From contig JACPDN010000001.1 of NCBI GenBank assembly GCA_016183985.1, forward strand, positions 62,001 to 126,000: DNA of 64,000 nucleotides, written 5' to 3'. Position numbers and translations under genes: made by a program. The notes under the pieces were generated by a model. That model saw nothing but the letters and a program-made list of their open reading frames with translations, did no database searches and was not told the DNA's origin. Shown one piece after another: positions 18,015-26,649 of the stretch. This DNA comes from Pseudomonadota bacterium (GTDB taxonomy: Bacteria; Pseudomonadota; Alphaproteobacteria; Dongiales; Dongiaceae). Positions within the stretch are counted from its first letter, which is position 1; each line of letters begins with the position of its first letter.

Positions 18015-20341
18015 TGCCCATCCAAAAAGCCTGCGTCATCGGCGCCGGCGTGATGGGGGCGGGCATCGCCGCCCAGATCGCCAATGCCGGTGTCCCTGTC
18101 CTGCTGCTCGACATCGTGCCCAAGGAAGGAACCGATCGTTCCGCCATCGCCAAGGGGGCCATCGAAAAACTGCTGAAGGCCGATCCGGCACCGCTCATGT
18201 CGAAGGCTGCCGCCAAGCTGATCACGCCCGGCAATATCGAGGACGACCTCGGGTCATTGGGCGATGTCGATTGGGTGGTCGAGGCGATCATCGAGCGCAT
18301 CGACCTCAAACAGGGCCTCTATCACAAGCTCGAAGGCAAAAGGAAGAAGGGCTCGGTCCTTTCCTCCAACACCTCGACCATACCTTTGGTGAAATTGGTA
18401 GAAGGTATGCCCGAGAGCGTGGCGGCTGATTTCTGCATCACCCATTTCTTCAACCCGCCGCGCTATATGCGCCTCCTTGAGATCGTCGGCGGCGCCAAGA
18501 CACGTCCCGAGGTTCTGAAGGACATCAGCGATTTCGGCGACCGCATGCTGGGCAAGACCATCGTCCGTGCCAAGGACACGCCGGGGTTTGTGGGCAACCG
18601 CATCGGTGTCTTCTGGATGCAGGCGGCGGTGACGGCCGCCCTCGACCTCGGCCTTACGGTCGAGGAAGCGGATGCCATCATGGGCCGCCCGATCGGCGCA
18701 CCCAAGACCGGCCTCTTCGGCTTGCTCGATCTCGTCGGCCTCGACCTCATGCCCCATGTCGACAAGAGCATGGCGAGCCTGCTTTCGCCCGACGATGCCT
18801 ATATGAAGCTGCGCCGCCCCTGGCCGCTGCTCGATAAGATGATCGCCGACGGCTATACGGGCCGCAAAGGCAAGGGCGGCTTCTATCGCCTCAACACGGC
18901 TGGCGGGGATAAGGTCAAGGAATCGATCGACCTCACCACCGGCGAATATTCACCCAGCGATCGCGCGCGCCTGGATTCCGCCGATGCCGCCAAGGGGGGC
19001 TTGCGCACCCTGGTCGAACACAAGGACAAGGGCGGCCAATATGCCTGGAAGGTCCTCTCCGGCCTCCTTTCTTACGCTGCCTCGCTCGTGCCCGAAATCG
19101 CCGACGATGTGGTGGCCGTCGATCAGGGCATGAAGACCGGCTACAACTGGAAGCGCGGCCCCTTCGAGATGATCGACCAGATGGGTGCCGCCTGGTTCGC
19201 CGAGAAACTCGCCGCCGGGAAACTGCCCGTGCCGGTCTTCCTCACCACCGCCGCCAAGGCCGGCGGCTTCTACCGGATCGCCAACGGCCAGATCGAGCAT
19301 CTGAAGCCCGATGGCAGTTACACGAAGCTGGTGCGGCCCGAGGGCGTGTTGCTGCTCTCCGACATCAAGCTCAGCAGCAAGCCCATCATTAAGAACGGCT
19401 CGGCCTCGCTGTGGGATATTGGCGACGGGGTGGCGTGTCTTGAGTTCCACAGCAAGATGAACGCGCTCGATCCCGACAGCCTGGCACTCGTCAAGCAATC
19501 GGTCGACCATGTCGCCAAGAAGATGAAGGCCCTCGTCATCCATAACGAGGCTGAGAATTTCTCGGTCGGCGCCAATATCGGCCTCGCCCTCTTTGCCGCC
19601 AACATCGCCATGTGGCCGATGATCGACGACATGATCGGCACCGGCCAATCCGCCTACAAGGCCGTGAAGTTCGCGCCCTTCCCCGTCGTCGGCGCCCCAT
19701 CGGGTATGGCGCTGGGCGGCGGCTGCGAGGTGCTGCTGCATTGCGCGGCGATCCAGGCCCATGCCGAGACCTATATGGGCCTCGTCGAAGTGGGTGTGGG
19801 TCTCATTCCCGGCTGGGGCGGTTGCAAGGAGATGCTGCTGCGCTATCAACCCGGGCCTAAGGATCCCAAAGGTCCGATGCCGCCCATCGCCCAGGCCTTC
19901 GAAGCGATCTCGCTCGCCAAGGTGGCAAAATCCGCAGCCGAGGCGAAGGAACTCCGCTTCCTGCGCGCCCATGACAGCATCACGATGAACCGCGACCGGC
20001 TGCTCTTCGACGCCAAGCAGAAGGCACTGAAACTGCTAGCCGCCGGCTACCAGCCACCGACGCCGCAGGAACTGCGCCTGCCGGGACCGACCGCGCGCAC
20101 AGCTCTGCAACTCGCTGTCGAAGGCTTCGCGCAGCAGGGCAAGGCCATGCCACATGATGTGACGGTCTCCGACGCGCTCGCCGAAGTGCTCTCCGGCGGC
20201 AAGACCGACGTCACCGACATCGTCACCGAAGACCAGATCTCGAAGCTTGAGAAAAAGGCCTTCATGACATTGCTGCGGACCGGGCCGACGCTGGCGCGCA
20301 TGGAACACATGCTCACCACCGGCAAGCCGCTCAGGAATTGA
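18014..20341 (+). CDS. 3-hydroxyacyl-CoA dehydrogenase / enoyl-CoA hydratase fusion (FadN-type order)
   Basis: The 775-residue protein begins with the Rossmann motif VIGAGVMGAGIAAQIANAG of 3-hydroxyacyl-CoA dehydrogenase and includes the ITHFFNPPRYMRLLEIV and DTPGFVGNRIG motifs. The crotonase (hydratase) domain is at the C-terminus (about 470-700; SGMALGGGCEVLLHCAA, VEVGVGLIPGWGG). This is the reverse of E. coli FadB/FadJ and matches Bacillus FadN, where fadN, fadA and fadE also form one operon. The start shares an A with the thiolase stop codon. It carries out the two middle steps of beta-oxidation. Confidence 0.93.
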   Translation: MPIQKACVIGAGVMGAGIAAQIANAGVPVLLLDIVPKEGTDRSAIAKGAIEKLLKADPAPLMSKAAAKLITPGNIEDDLGSLGDVDWVVEAIIERIDLKQGLYHKLEGKRKKGSVLSSNTSTIPLVKLVEGMPESVAADFCITHFFNPPRYMRLLEIVGGAKTRPEVLKDISDFGDRMLGKTIVRAKDTPGFVGNRIGVFWMQAAVTAALDLGLTVEEADAIMGRPIGAPKTGLFGLLDLVGLDLMPHVDKSMASLLSPDDAYMKLRRPWPLLDKMIADGYTGRKGKGGFYRLNTAGGDKVKESIDLTTGEYSPSDRARLDSADAAKGGLRTLVEHKDKGGQYAWKVLSGLLSYAASLVPEIADDVVAVDQGMKTGYNWKRGPFEMIDQMGAAWFAEKLAAGKLPVPVFLTTAAKAGGFYRIANGQIEHLKPDGSYTKLVRPEGVLLLSDIKLSSKPIIKNGSASLWDIGDGVACLEFHSKMNALDPDSLALVKQSVDHVAKKMKALVIHNEAENFSVGANIGLALFAANIAMWPMIDDMIGTGQSAYKAVKFAPFPVVGAPSGMALGGGCEVLLHCAAIQAHAETYMGLVEVGVGLIPGWGGCKEMLLRYQPGPKDPKGPMPPIAQAFEAISLAKVAKSAAEAKELRFLRAHDSITMNRDRLLFDAKQKALKLLAAGYQPPTPQELRLPGPTARTALQLAVEGFAQQGKAMPHDVTVSDALAEVLSGGKTDVTDIVTEDQISKLEKKAFMTLLRTGPTLARMEHMLTTGKPLRN

Positions 20342-20371
20342 ACAGGATGGATCTGGCCCAGTCGTTCCATA

Positions 20372-20473
20372 CCCCCCTCCCCACCCTCCCCCTCAAGGGG
20401 GGAGGGAGTCGCGACCGAGCTACACGCTCGGCACAATCCTCTCCCCCCTTGAGGGGGAGAGTTAGAGAGGGGG
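20372..20473. repeat. GC-rich double palindrome inside the beta-oxidation operon
   Basis: CCCCTCCCCACCCTCCCCCT with GGGGGGAGGGAG, a central hairpin GAGC-TACAC-GCTC, then CTCTCCCCCCTTGAGGGGGAGAG and AGAGAGGGGGG: nested inverted arms of the family also seen at 10083 and 53086. It sits between the fusion gene and acyl-CoA dehydrogenase, so it would be transcribed within the operon. Confidence 0.75.
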
Positions 20474-20506
20474 GTGTTGTGCGACCGGGTTCTGAGGGAG
20501 AGAATC

Positions 20507-22294
20507 ATGCCCGCCTATAAAGCCCCCTTGCGCGACATTCAGTTCGTGCTCAATGAACTGCTGCAGTTCGAGAACCTGCCACAGCAGATTCCGGATTTCT
20601 CGGAAGCGACGCCGGATCTGGTCGCCACCATTCTCGAGGAAGCCGGCAAGTTCTGCGAGGAGGTGCTGCAGCCTCTCAACCACCCGGGTGACGAGGAAGG
20701 TTGCCATTACGAGAACGGCACCGTCACCACGCCCAAGGGCTTCAAGGAAGCTTACAAGACCTTCATCGAAGGCGGCTGGACGAGCCTGCCCTGCGATCCG
20801 GAATATGGCGGGCAAGGGCTGCCGAAGCTGGTCAATTTCGCCGTCGAGGAGATGATCTGCTCGGCCAATCTCTCCTTCGGCATGTATCCGGGCCTCTCCA
20901 ACGGCAATTACAACGCCATCCACACACACGGGAGCGACGAGCAGAAGGCGCTCTATCTCCCCAAGCTCGTCGATGGCAGCTGGACCGGCACGATGTGCCT
21001 CACCGAACCGCATTGCGGCACGGATCTGGGCCTCTGCAAGACGCGCGCTGAAACGGGCGAGAATGGATCTTACAAATTATACGGCACCAAGATCTTCATC
21101 TCGGCCGGCGAGCATGACTTGACCGAGAACATCATCCATCTGGTCCTGGCGCGCTTGCCCGATGCGCCGGCCGGCATCCGCGGCATCTCGCTTTTCGTCT
21201 GCCCGAAATTCTTGCCCGATAAGGACGGCAAACCCGGTGCGCGCAATCCGGTCGTCTGCGGCTCCATTGAAAAGAAGATGGGCATCAAGGCGTCCTCGAC
21301 CTGCGTCATGAATTTCGACGGCGCGCAGGCTTGGCTGGTGGGCAAGCCGCACAAAGGCATGTCCGCCATGTTCACCATGATGAACACGGCGCGCCTCGCG
21401 GTCGGCATGCAAGGGCTAGGGATAGCCGAAGCGGCCTATCAAGGTGCCGTCGCTTACGCCCGCGATCGCCTGCAGATGCGCGCATTGACCGGTGCCAAAT
21501 TTCCGGAGAAGGCCGCCGACCCGATCATCGTCCATCCCGATGTGCGACGCATGCTCCTCACCATCCGTGCCTTCAATGAGGGTTGCCGGGCACTTGCTTA
21601 TTGGGTCGGCCGCGAGCTCGACGTCTCGCAGCATCATCCGGACCCGGAGAAGCGTCAGGAAGCAGACGATTTCGTCGCGCTACTCACCCCCGTCGTCAAA
21701 GCTTTCCTCACCGATCACGGTTTCAACGCCGCCAATCTCGGCGTCCAGGTCTATGGCGGCCACGGTTATATCCGCGAATGGGGCATGGAGCAGCTGGTGC
21801 GCGATGCGCGCATCACGCAGATCTATGAAGGCACCAACGGCATCCAGGGTCTCGATCTGGTGGGGCGCAAGCTGCCCACGGGCACGGGCCGCCTCGCGCG
21901 CCGCTTCTTCCACCCCGTCACCGATTACATCGACCAGGCTTCCGAGAAGCCGGAAATGGCCGAGTTCGTCCTGCCGCTTGCCAAGGCTTTTGCCAAGCTG
22001 CAGCAGGCGACCGCCTGGATTGCGCAAGCGGGCCTTGCCAATCCCAATGAAGCGGGCGCCGCCGCCACCGATTATCAGAGGCTCTTCGCGCTGGTGGCCC
22101 TGGGCTATATGTGGTGCCGCATGGTGGAGATCGCGCTCGCCAAGAAGGACGAGGATAGCGACGGCTTCTACGCCGCCAAGGTCATGACCGCGCGTTTCTA
22201 TTTCGCGCGTCTGCTGCCTGAGTCAAATTCGCTGTTCACGACGCTGATGGCGGGCTCTGACTCGCTGATGGCGATGCCGGCAGAGGCCTTCTGA
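20507..22294 (+). CDS. Acyl-CoA dehydrogenase (FadE-like, approx. 600 aa class)
   Basis: This FAD enzyme makes the trans-2-enoyl-CoA in beta-oxidation. The 595-residue protein has the acyl-CoA dehydrogenase core (MCLTEPHCGTDLG, KIFISAGEHDLTENIIHLVLA), the catalytic base in QIYEGTNGIQG (Glu about 441) and an extra helical C-terminal domain of about 120 residues typical of this long class. Start ATG 20507 has GAGGGAGAGA upstream. It is the last gene of the beta-oxidation operon, separated from the fusion gene by a palindromic repeat. Confidence 0.94.
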   Translation: MPAYKAPLRDIQFVLNELLQFENLPQQIPDFSEATPDLVATILEEAGKFCEEVLQPLNHPGDEEGCHYENGTVTTPKGFKEAYKTFIEGGWTSLPCDPEYGGQGLPKLVNFAVEEMICSANLSFGMYPGLSNGNYNAIHTHGSDEQKALYLPKLVDGSWTGTMCLTEPHCGTDLGLCKTRAETGENGSYKLYGTKIFISAGEHDLTENIIHLVLARLPDAPAGIRGISLFVCPKFLPDKDGKPGARNPVVCGSIEKKMGIKASSTCVMNFDGAQAWLVGKPHKGMSAMFTMMNTARLAVGMQGLGIAEAAYQGAVAYARDRLQMRALTGAKFPEKAADPIIVHPDVRRMLLTIRAFNEGCRALAYWVGRELDVSQHHPDPEKRQEADDFVALLTPVVKAFLTDHGFNAANLGVQVYGGHGYIREWGMEQLVRDARITQIYEGTNGIQGLDLVGRKLPTGTGRLARRFFHPVTDYIDQASEKPEMAEFVLPLAKAFAKLQQATAWIAQAGLANPNEAGAAATDYQRLFALVALGYMWCRMVEIALAKKDEDSDGFYAAKVMTARFYFARLLPESNSLFTTLMAGSDSLMAMPAEAF

Positions 22295-22377
22295 GCGGCA
22301 TTCATCGGGGCCCAATACTTAACCGATTTTAAGACACTTCCCGATCCGCGCGGATATCTCACGACCCTATGAATCAT

Positions 22378-22419
22378 AAGTTGTGAAAGGGCTGTTTTCA
22401 TCACAGCCATTTCACAACT
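22378..22419. promoter_or_regulatory. Long hairpin with TTGTGA repeats upstream of a secreted-protein gene
   Basis: AGTTGTGAAAGGGCTG and its inverted partner CAGCCATTTCACAACT (one mismatch in the 18-bp arms) enclose a short TTTTCATC loop. A third TCACAA copy follows at about 22432. No T-run follows, so a terminator is unlikely; an operator or a structured 5' leader for the gene at 22557 fits better. The remaining 22295-22556 gap holds no gene. Confidence 0.5.
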
Positions 22420-22556
22420 GGGAGATTCTTCTCACAACGGAACTGTCGCATTTTGCGGGCATTCTGCTGCGTATCGGTGGTGCCGAGTCGGAGAAGGTGG
22501 GATCGTCGTTCTCCGGCCTCCAATGAGCACCACCCCCACGGGACGGGAACGCTCAG

Positions 22557-23351
22557 ATGACGCGTTTTGTGACGACGGCCGCAGGCCGCACCTGCGCCGC
22601 TGCAGTGATGTCTGTTGCTCTTTCGGCCGCCGCCTCACTCGTCGCGGTCAAGCCCGCCGCAGCCGGCATGGACGAAGCGGCCCTCGGCTATCGCTTCGGC
22701 ACCAGCCTCACCCAGTTCAAGAATATGAAGCTGCCCTTCAAGGACATGCCCAAGGGCGCCACGGTGAAATGCGCCGATGATCCGGAGCTCGAAAACCGCA
22801 TGGTCGGCTATGTCGCCCGCGATGAGCAGCGTTATGAAAGTGTCGGCATCCTCACCTGCCGCGTCGTGGCGCCGGATCCGGCCAATCTTTCCTGGTGGCG
22901 CCCGGTCGAGTTCGAGATCAACGGCGTCAAATCGCGCCTGCGCTTCGATTTCATGGAAGTGGCCGAGCAAGGCGGTTCGGATGGCGAAGCCGAAGTGGCG
23001 GTCGCCAGCTTTGACGATACAGGCTTCTCGGACGCCCTCTATGGCGGCAACGACCTCTCGGATGGTGGCAAGCATTACACGCTGGTGGCGGCTCGCCTCA
23101 GCCCCGTCCGCGCCAAGGACGGCTACAAGCTGATGGCGGGCCTCAACGAGCGCCTCGGCGATTCCTCCGTGAAGCGCGACAGCGTCGAAATCGCCCCGGG
23201 CATCGCCTTCAAGATGGATGTCCCCACCTGGCAGCGGGGCAATGTCACCGTGGCTGCCTGGGATCCCACGGAGCTTGGCCATTACGATCTGGTCTTCACC
23301 ATGACCAGCGCCAGGGACAACATGCAGGCGCGGTTGGCGGATATCCAGTAG
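22557..23351 (+). CDS. Secreted protein of unknown function
   Basis: The 264-residue product has an N-terminal signal-like segment (about residues 8-36, ending near KPAAAG). The mature part has only a few Cys (KCADDP, ILTCRVV) and a soluble mixed alpha/beta composition, with no TM helix. I see no catalytic motif and do not recognise the family. It is a single gene with its own promoter region carrying a strong hairpin at 22378-22419, and it is followed by an intergenic palindrome, so it is probably monocistronic. Confidence 0.7.
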   Translation: MTRFVTTAAGRTCAAAVMSVALSAAASLVAVKPAAAGMDEAALGYRFGTSLTQFKNMKLPFKDMPKGATVKCADDPELENRMVGYVARDEQRYESVGILTCRVVAPDPANLSWWRPVEFEINGVKSRLRFDFMEVAEQGGSDGEAEVAVASFDDTGFSDALYGGNDLSDGGKHYTLVAARLSPVRAKDGYKLMAGLNERLGDSSVKRDSVEIAPGIAFKMDVPTWQRGNVTVAAWDPTELGHYDLVFTMTSARDNMQARLADIQ

Positions 23352-23355
23352 GTTA

Positions 23356-23405
23356 GCTCTCATACCGTCATCCCCAGGTCTTCGCCCGGGCATGACGGTA
23401 TGAGG
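23356..23405. repeat. GTCATCCCC-type intergenic palindrome
   Basis: Perfect 12-bp arms TCATACCGTCAT (23360-23371) and ATGACGGTATGA (23392-23403) surround a CCAGG/CCCGGG inner stem. The same ATGACGG/CCGTCAT theme returns in 60277-60386. It may serve as terminator or mRNA end for the upstream gene. Confidence 0.75.
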
Positions 23406-23476
23406 TGCTTGGGGTACCGCCATGCGACCTGGCCCCATTGCATGGCCGACGCTGGGGCACTAATTTCGCCCCCATC

Positions 23477-24283
23477 ATGCAGCACAGCCCCTCGAATCTG
23501 GCCCCCCGCCACTACGGCGCCATCAACTGGATCGGCCTTTACACGCTTTACCGCAAGGAAGTGCGGCGGTTCCTGGCCGTCGGCACCCAGACCGTGCTGG
23601 CGCCGATGGTGACGACCCTGCTGTTCCTGGCGGTCTTCGTCCTCGCCATGGGCCATGCGGTCGATCTGGTGGGCGGCGTTCCCTATATGGAATTTCTCGC
23701 CCCCGGCCTCATCATGATGGCGATGACGCAGAACGCCTTCGCCAACACCTCCTCCTCGCTGATGATCGCCAAGATCCAGGGCAATATCGTCGACCTGCTG
23801 ATGCCGCCCTTGACCGCCTTCGAGATCACGCTGGGGCTGGCCCTGGGCGGCCTCACCCGTGGCATCGTGGTGGGCTTGGCCACGGCAGCCGCCATCTGGA
23901 TCTTCGTGCCGCTCCATTTGAGCCATGTCTGGGCGATGGTGTTCTACGCGGCGATGGCGAGCCTGATGCTGGCGCAGCTTGGCGTGGTGGCTGGCATCTA
24001 TGCCGAGAAGTTCGACCATATGGCGGCGGTGACCAATTTCATCATCACGCCCTTGGCCTTTCTCTCCGGCACCTTCTATTCGACCGAGCGCCTGCCGGAT
24101 TTCGGGCGGCTGCTCGCTCATCTCAACCCGTTCTTCTACATGATCGACGGTTTCCGCTATGGCCTCATCGGTCATGCCGATGGCTCGCTTCTTCTCGGCG
24201 CCGTGACGCTGATCGCCGTCAATCTGGCACTGCTCGTCGCCAATTACCTGAGCTTCGAACGCGGCAGCCGGATGAAGCCATGA
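23477..24283 (+). CDS. ABC-2 type transporter permease (first of a pair)
   Basis: The 268-residue membrane protein has about six TM helices, with KEVRRFLAVGTQTVLAPMVTTLLFL at the N-terminus and FLSGTFYSTERLP before NPFFYMIDGFRYG, typical of ABC-2 exporters of the YadH/NodJ class. The start is uncertain; ATG 23477 is used, with no clear ribosome site. It overlaps the next permease by ATGA. No ATPase gene is nearby, which is unusual because these permeases normally sit beside their ATP-binding subunit. Confidence 0.85.
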   Translation: MQHSPSNLAPRHYGAINWIGLYTLYRKEVRRFLAVGTQTVLAPMVTTLLFLAVFVLAMGHAVDLVGGVPYMEFLAPGLIMMAMTQNAFANTSSSLMIAKIQGNIVDLLMPPLTAFEITLGLALGGLTRGIVVGLATAAAIWIFVPLHLSHVWAMVFYAAMASLMLAQLGVVAGIYAEKFDHMAAVTNFIITPLAFLSGTFYSTERLPDFGRLLAHLNPFFYMIDGFRYGLIGHADGSLLLGAVTLIAVNLALLVANYLSFERGSRMKP

Positions 24284-25092
24284 GCGCGGTACCCGGTTCC
24301 CCCATCTCAAATCTGCGCCGCTTCGGTCCGGTCAACTGGATGGGCCTCTTTACGCTGATGCAGCGCGAGGCACGGCGTGGGCTTCAGGATTACAATTATC
24401 AGATCCTCGGGCCGGTCGTTTCCAGCCTGCTTTATCTCGCCGTCTTCCACCTGGCGCTGCGCACCACTGGCACGGCCGACAGCAATGCCGATCTGCTCAA
24501 TTTCATCGCACCCGGCCTCATCATCTTCGTCGCCTGCGAGAAAGCCTTCGAATGTGCCGCCGGTTCCTTCATCTTCGACAAGCATGAGCGCATCATCGCC
24601 GACCTGCTGATGGCGCCGCTCTCGCCTGCCGAGCGGGTGCTCGGTTATCTCGGCGGCTGCTGTCTCGCCGGCAGTGCTGTCGGCCTCGCCGTAGCGCTGG
24701 TCACCCTCTTCTTCGCCGATCTCTCGCTGCACAGCGTCGGCACCCTCATCTTCTTCGGCCTGATGGGCACGATGCTCCATGCGCTCATCGGCATCCTGGT
24801 TGGCATCTGGGCCGAGAAATGGGATTCTTTTGCCGCCGTCCACACCTTCCTGCTGTTGCCGCTCTCATTTCTTTCCGGCCTCTTCTACCGGGTCGAGAAC
24901 CTGCCCGAGGCGGGCCAGGCCCTGGTCCGCTTCAACCCGGTCTTCTATGTGATCGACGGCTTCCGCTTCAGCCTCACAGGAACCGGCTCGGCCAACCCAA
25001 TGACCGGTGCGGGCATCCTCCTCGCCGTCAACACGGTGCTCTTCGCCCTCACTTATGTCTGGTTCCGGCGCGGCTATCGCCTGAAGCCCTGA
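24280..25092 (+). CDS. ABC-2 type transporter permease (second of a pair)
   Basis: The 270-residue protein is a paralogue of the preceding one: NWMGLFTLMQREARRG matches NWIGLYTLYRKEVRR, and FLSGLFYRVENLP plus NPVFYVIDGFRFS occupy the same places. The two may form a heterodimer. The overlap ATGA (24280-24283) suggests coupled translation. Substrate unknown; a polysaccharide, lipid or drug exporter are all possible. Confidence 0.85.
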   Translation: MSAVPGSPISNLRRFGPVNWMGLFTLMQREARRGLQDYNYQILGPVVSSLLYLAVFHLALRTTGTADSNADLLNFIAPGLIIFVACEKAFECAAGSFIFDKHERIIADLLMAPLSPAERVLGYLGGCCLAGSAVGLAVALVTLFFADLSLHSVGTLIFFGLMGTMLHALIGILVGIWAEKWDSFAAVHTFLLLPLSFLSGLFYRVENLPEAGQALVRFNPVFYVIDGFRFSLTGTGSANPMTGAGILLAVNTVLFALTYVWFRRGYRLKP

Positions 25093-25263
25093 TAAGCGGA
25101 CCCTTGACCGCAGGGGCCTGCTTCCCTACTTTCCCGATCATGTTTAGCCTTTTCACCCACGCCGAACGACGTCGACCCTGCACCAAGGTGCGGAGCGGTC
25201 AGCTTTCGGCACGAACGTAAAGGCTTATCGGCGACGAAGATCCCGGCCCCGTTCGAGTTTAGA

Positions 25264-25297
25264 GCCCCCTGCCCACCAACCGGTCGGCGGGGTTTTT
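25264..25297 (+). terminator. Intrinsic terminator after the permease genes
   Basis: Arms around ACC-AACC-GGT extend outward (one C-C mismatch) to CCCC/GGGG and are followed by TTTTT. It lies 170 bp after the second permease stop; the interval 25093-25263 holds no recognisable gene and could be a 3' UTR or a small RNA ending here. Confidence 0.65.
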
Positions 25298-25317
25298 CGT
25301 GCCTGCGAGGAACCAAA

Positions 25318-25356
25318 ATGATCCGGATCCAGCTTCGTACCTATTGTTTCCGTTGA
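25318..25356 (+). CDS. Candidate arginine leader peptide upstream of argD
   Basis: ATG 25318, preceded by GAGG with a 7-base spacer, opens a 12-codon ORF MIRIQLRTYCFR ending in TGA. Three of 12 codons are Arg, the last directly before the stop. It lies 98 bp upstream of argD and about 55 bp before a terminator-like hairpin, the layout of a transcription attenuator sensing charged tRNA-Arg. The peptide is short enough for chance, so this is an inference from position and codons. Confidence 0.45.
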   Translation: MIRIQLRTYCFR

Positions 25357-25406
25357 GTTTTCACCCGCGGTTGACAGAAGGGGCCCCGCCTCCCGATAGT
25401 CGCCGC

Positions 25407-25433
25407 TTTCCGGGCCGGAAATGGCCCTTTTTT
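25407..25433 (+). terminator. Terminator-like hairpin (possible attenuator) before argD
   Basis: GGGCC-GGAAAT-GGCCC (25412-25427) is followed by six T. An overlapping alternative stem, TTTCC-GGGCC-GGAAA (25407-25421), and an upstream GGGGCCCC (25380-25387 region) that can pair with GGGCC, offer mutually exclusive folds. It ends 20 bp before the argD ATG. A TTGACA at 25371-25376 with GATAGT 18 bases on could instead be a promoter downstream of the leader ORF. Confidence 0.45.
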
Positions 25434-25453
25434 GACCGCTTCAGAGGCCAGAG

Positions 25454-26644
25454 ATGACCGCCAAACCCAGCAGCCTGATGCAGACCTACGCCCGTTCCGA
25501 CCTCGCCTTCGAGCGCGGCGAGGGCGCCTATCTCTTCACGGGCGACGGGCGACGATTCCTGGATTTCGCGAGCGGTATCGCGGTGACGGCTCTGGGCCAT
25601 TCGCATCCGCATCTGGTGAAGGCGCTCACTGACCAGGCACAGAAACTGTGGCATACCTCGAACCTCTATCAGGTGCCGGGCCAGGTGAAGCTTGCCGACC
25701 GGCTGACGGCCGCGACCTTTGCCGATCAGGTCTTCTTCGCCAATTCCGGCGTCGAGGCGATCGAATGCGGCCTGAAGCTTATCCGCAAATACCAGGACGA
25801 TTTCGGCGATCCGAAGCGCTATCGCGTGATCGGCTTCGAGGGCGCGTTCCACGGCCGCACGCTTTCGACCCTCGCCGCCGCCGGCAATGAGAAATACCTG
25901 AAAGGCTATGCGCCGGTCGTCGACGGTTTCGATCATTGCGCCTTCAATAACTTGAACGAGGTGCGTGCCAAGGTCGGGCCGGAAACCGCCGCGATTCTCA
26001 TTGAGCCTGTGCAGGGTGAAGGCGGCATGCGCGCCGCCGATGTCGAGTTCCTGCAGGGCCTGCGCAAGGTCTGCGACGAATTCGGCCTGCTCCTGATGTT
26101 CGACGAGGTGCAATCGGGCGTCGGGCGCACCGGCAAATTCCTGGCCCATGAATGGGCCGGCGTCACACCGGACATCGCCGCCATCGCCAAGGGTATCGGC
26201 GGCGGCTTCCCGCTGGGCGCCTGTCTTGCTACCAACAAGGTGGCTGCGGCCTATGGCCCCGGCGCTCATGGCACGACCTTCGGCGGCAACCCGCTCGCCA
26301 TGGCGGTCGGCAATGCGGTGCTCGACGTGATCCTCGATGGCAATCTGCTCGAACACGTGAACAAGGTGAGCGCCCACCTCGATGGTCGCATCGACGATCT
26401 GCTCGGCCGCTTCCCGAAAGCCTTCGAAAGCAAACGCGGCAAGGGATTGATGCGCGGGATCAAATGCACGGCCGGCATCGTCAACACCGATCTGGTGGAG
26501 TCCTTGCGCGGCGTCGGCCTGCTGACTGTCGGCGCCGGCGACAACACCATCCGCCTGCTGCCGCCACTCATCGTCACCCATGCGGAAATCGACTCCGCCA
26601 TCGACATGCTCGCCGCCGTGGCGGCCCAAGCGAAAGCTGCGTGA
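25454..26644 (+). CDS. argD: Acetylornithine aminotransferase
   Basis: A PLP-dependent class III aminotransferase converting N-acetylglutamate semialdehyde to N-acetylornithine in arginine synthesis. The 396-residue protein has [14 protein letters not shown] near the start, the [13 protein letters not shown] motif, the [12 protein letters not shown] motif and the PLP lysine Lys246 ([13 protein letters not shown]). It precedes argF by 5 bases, which identifies it as ArgD rather than a GABA or ornithine transaminase. Expression may be controlled by the leader at 25318-25433. Confidence 0.95.
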   Translation: MTAKPSSLMQTYARSDLAFERGEGAYLFTGDGRRFLDFASGIAVTALGHSHPHLVKALTDQAQKLWHTSNLYQVPGQVKLADRLTAATFADQVFFANSGVEAIECGLKLIRKYQDDFGDPKRYRVIGFEGAFHGRTLSTLAAAGNEKYLKGYAPVVDGFDHCAFNNLNEVRAKVGPETAAILIEPVQGEGGMRAADVEFLQGLRKVCDEFGLLLMFDEVQSGVGRTGKFLAHEWAGVTPDIAAIAKGIGGGFPLGACLATNKVAAAYGPGAHGTTFGGNPLAMAVGNAVLDVILDGNLLEHVNKVSAHLDGRIDDLLGRFPKAFESKRGKGLMRGIKCTAGIVNTDLVESLRGVGLLTVGAGDNTIRLLPPLIVTHAEIDSAIDMLAAVAAQAKAA

Positions 26645-26649
26645 ACATC

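Noticed and set aside
25371-25400. TTGACA with GATAGT 18 bases on, as the main argD promoter
   Set aside because: Not fully excluded. It was not made the main call because the transcript would start at the hairpin and leave the upstream ORF and its ribosome site unexplained. It stands as the rival reading.
25361-26629. A 422-codon open frame on the minus strand opposite argD
   Set aside because: It mirrors the codon pattern of argD, which has all ArgD motifs; its composition (many Ala, Gly, His, Gln) is typical of an antisense shadow in GC-rich DNA.
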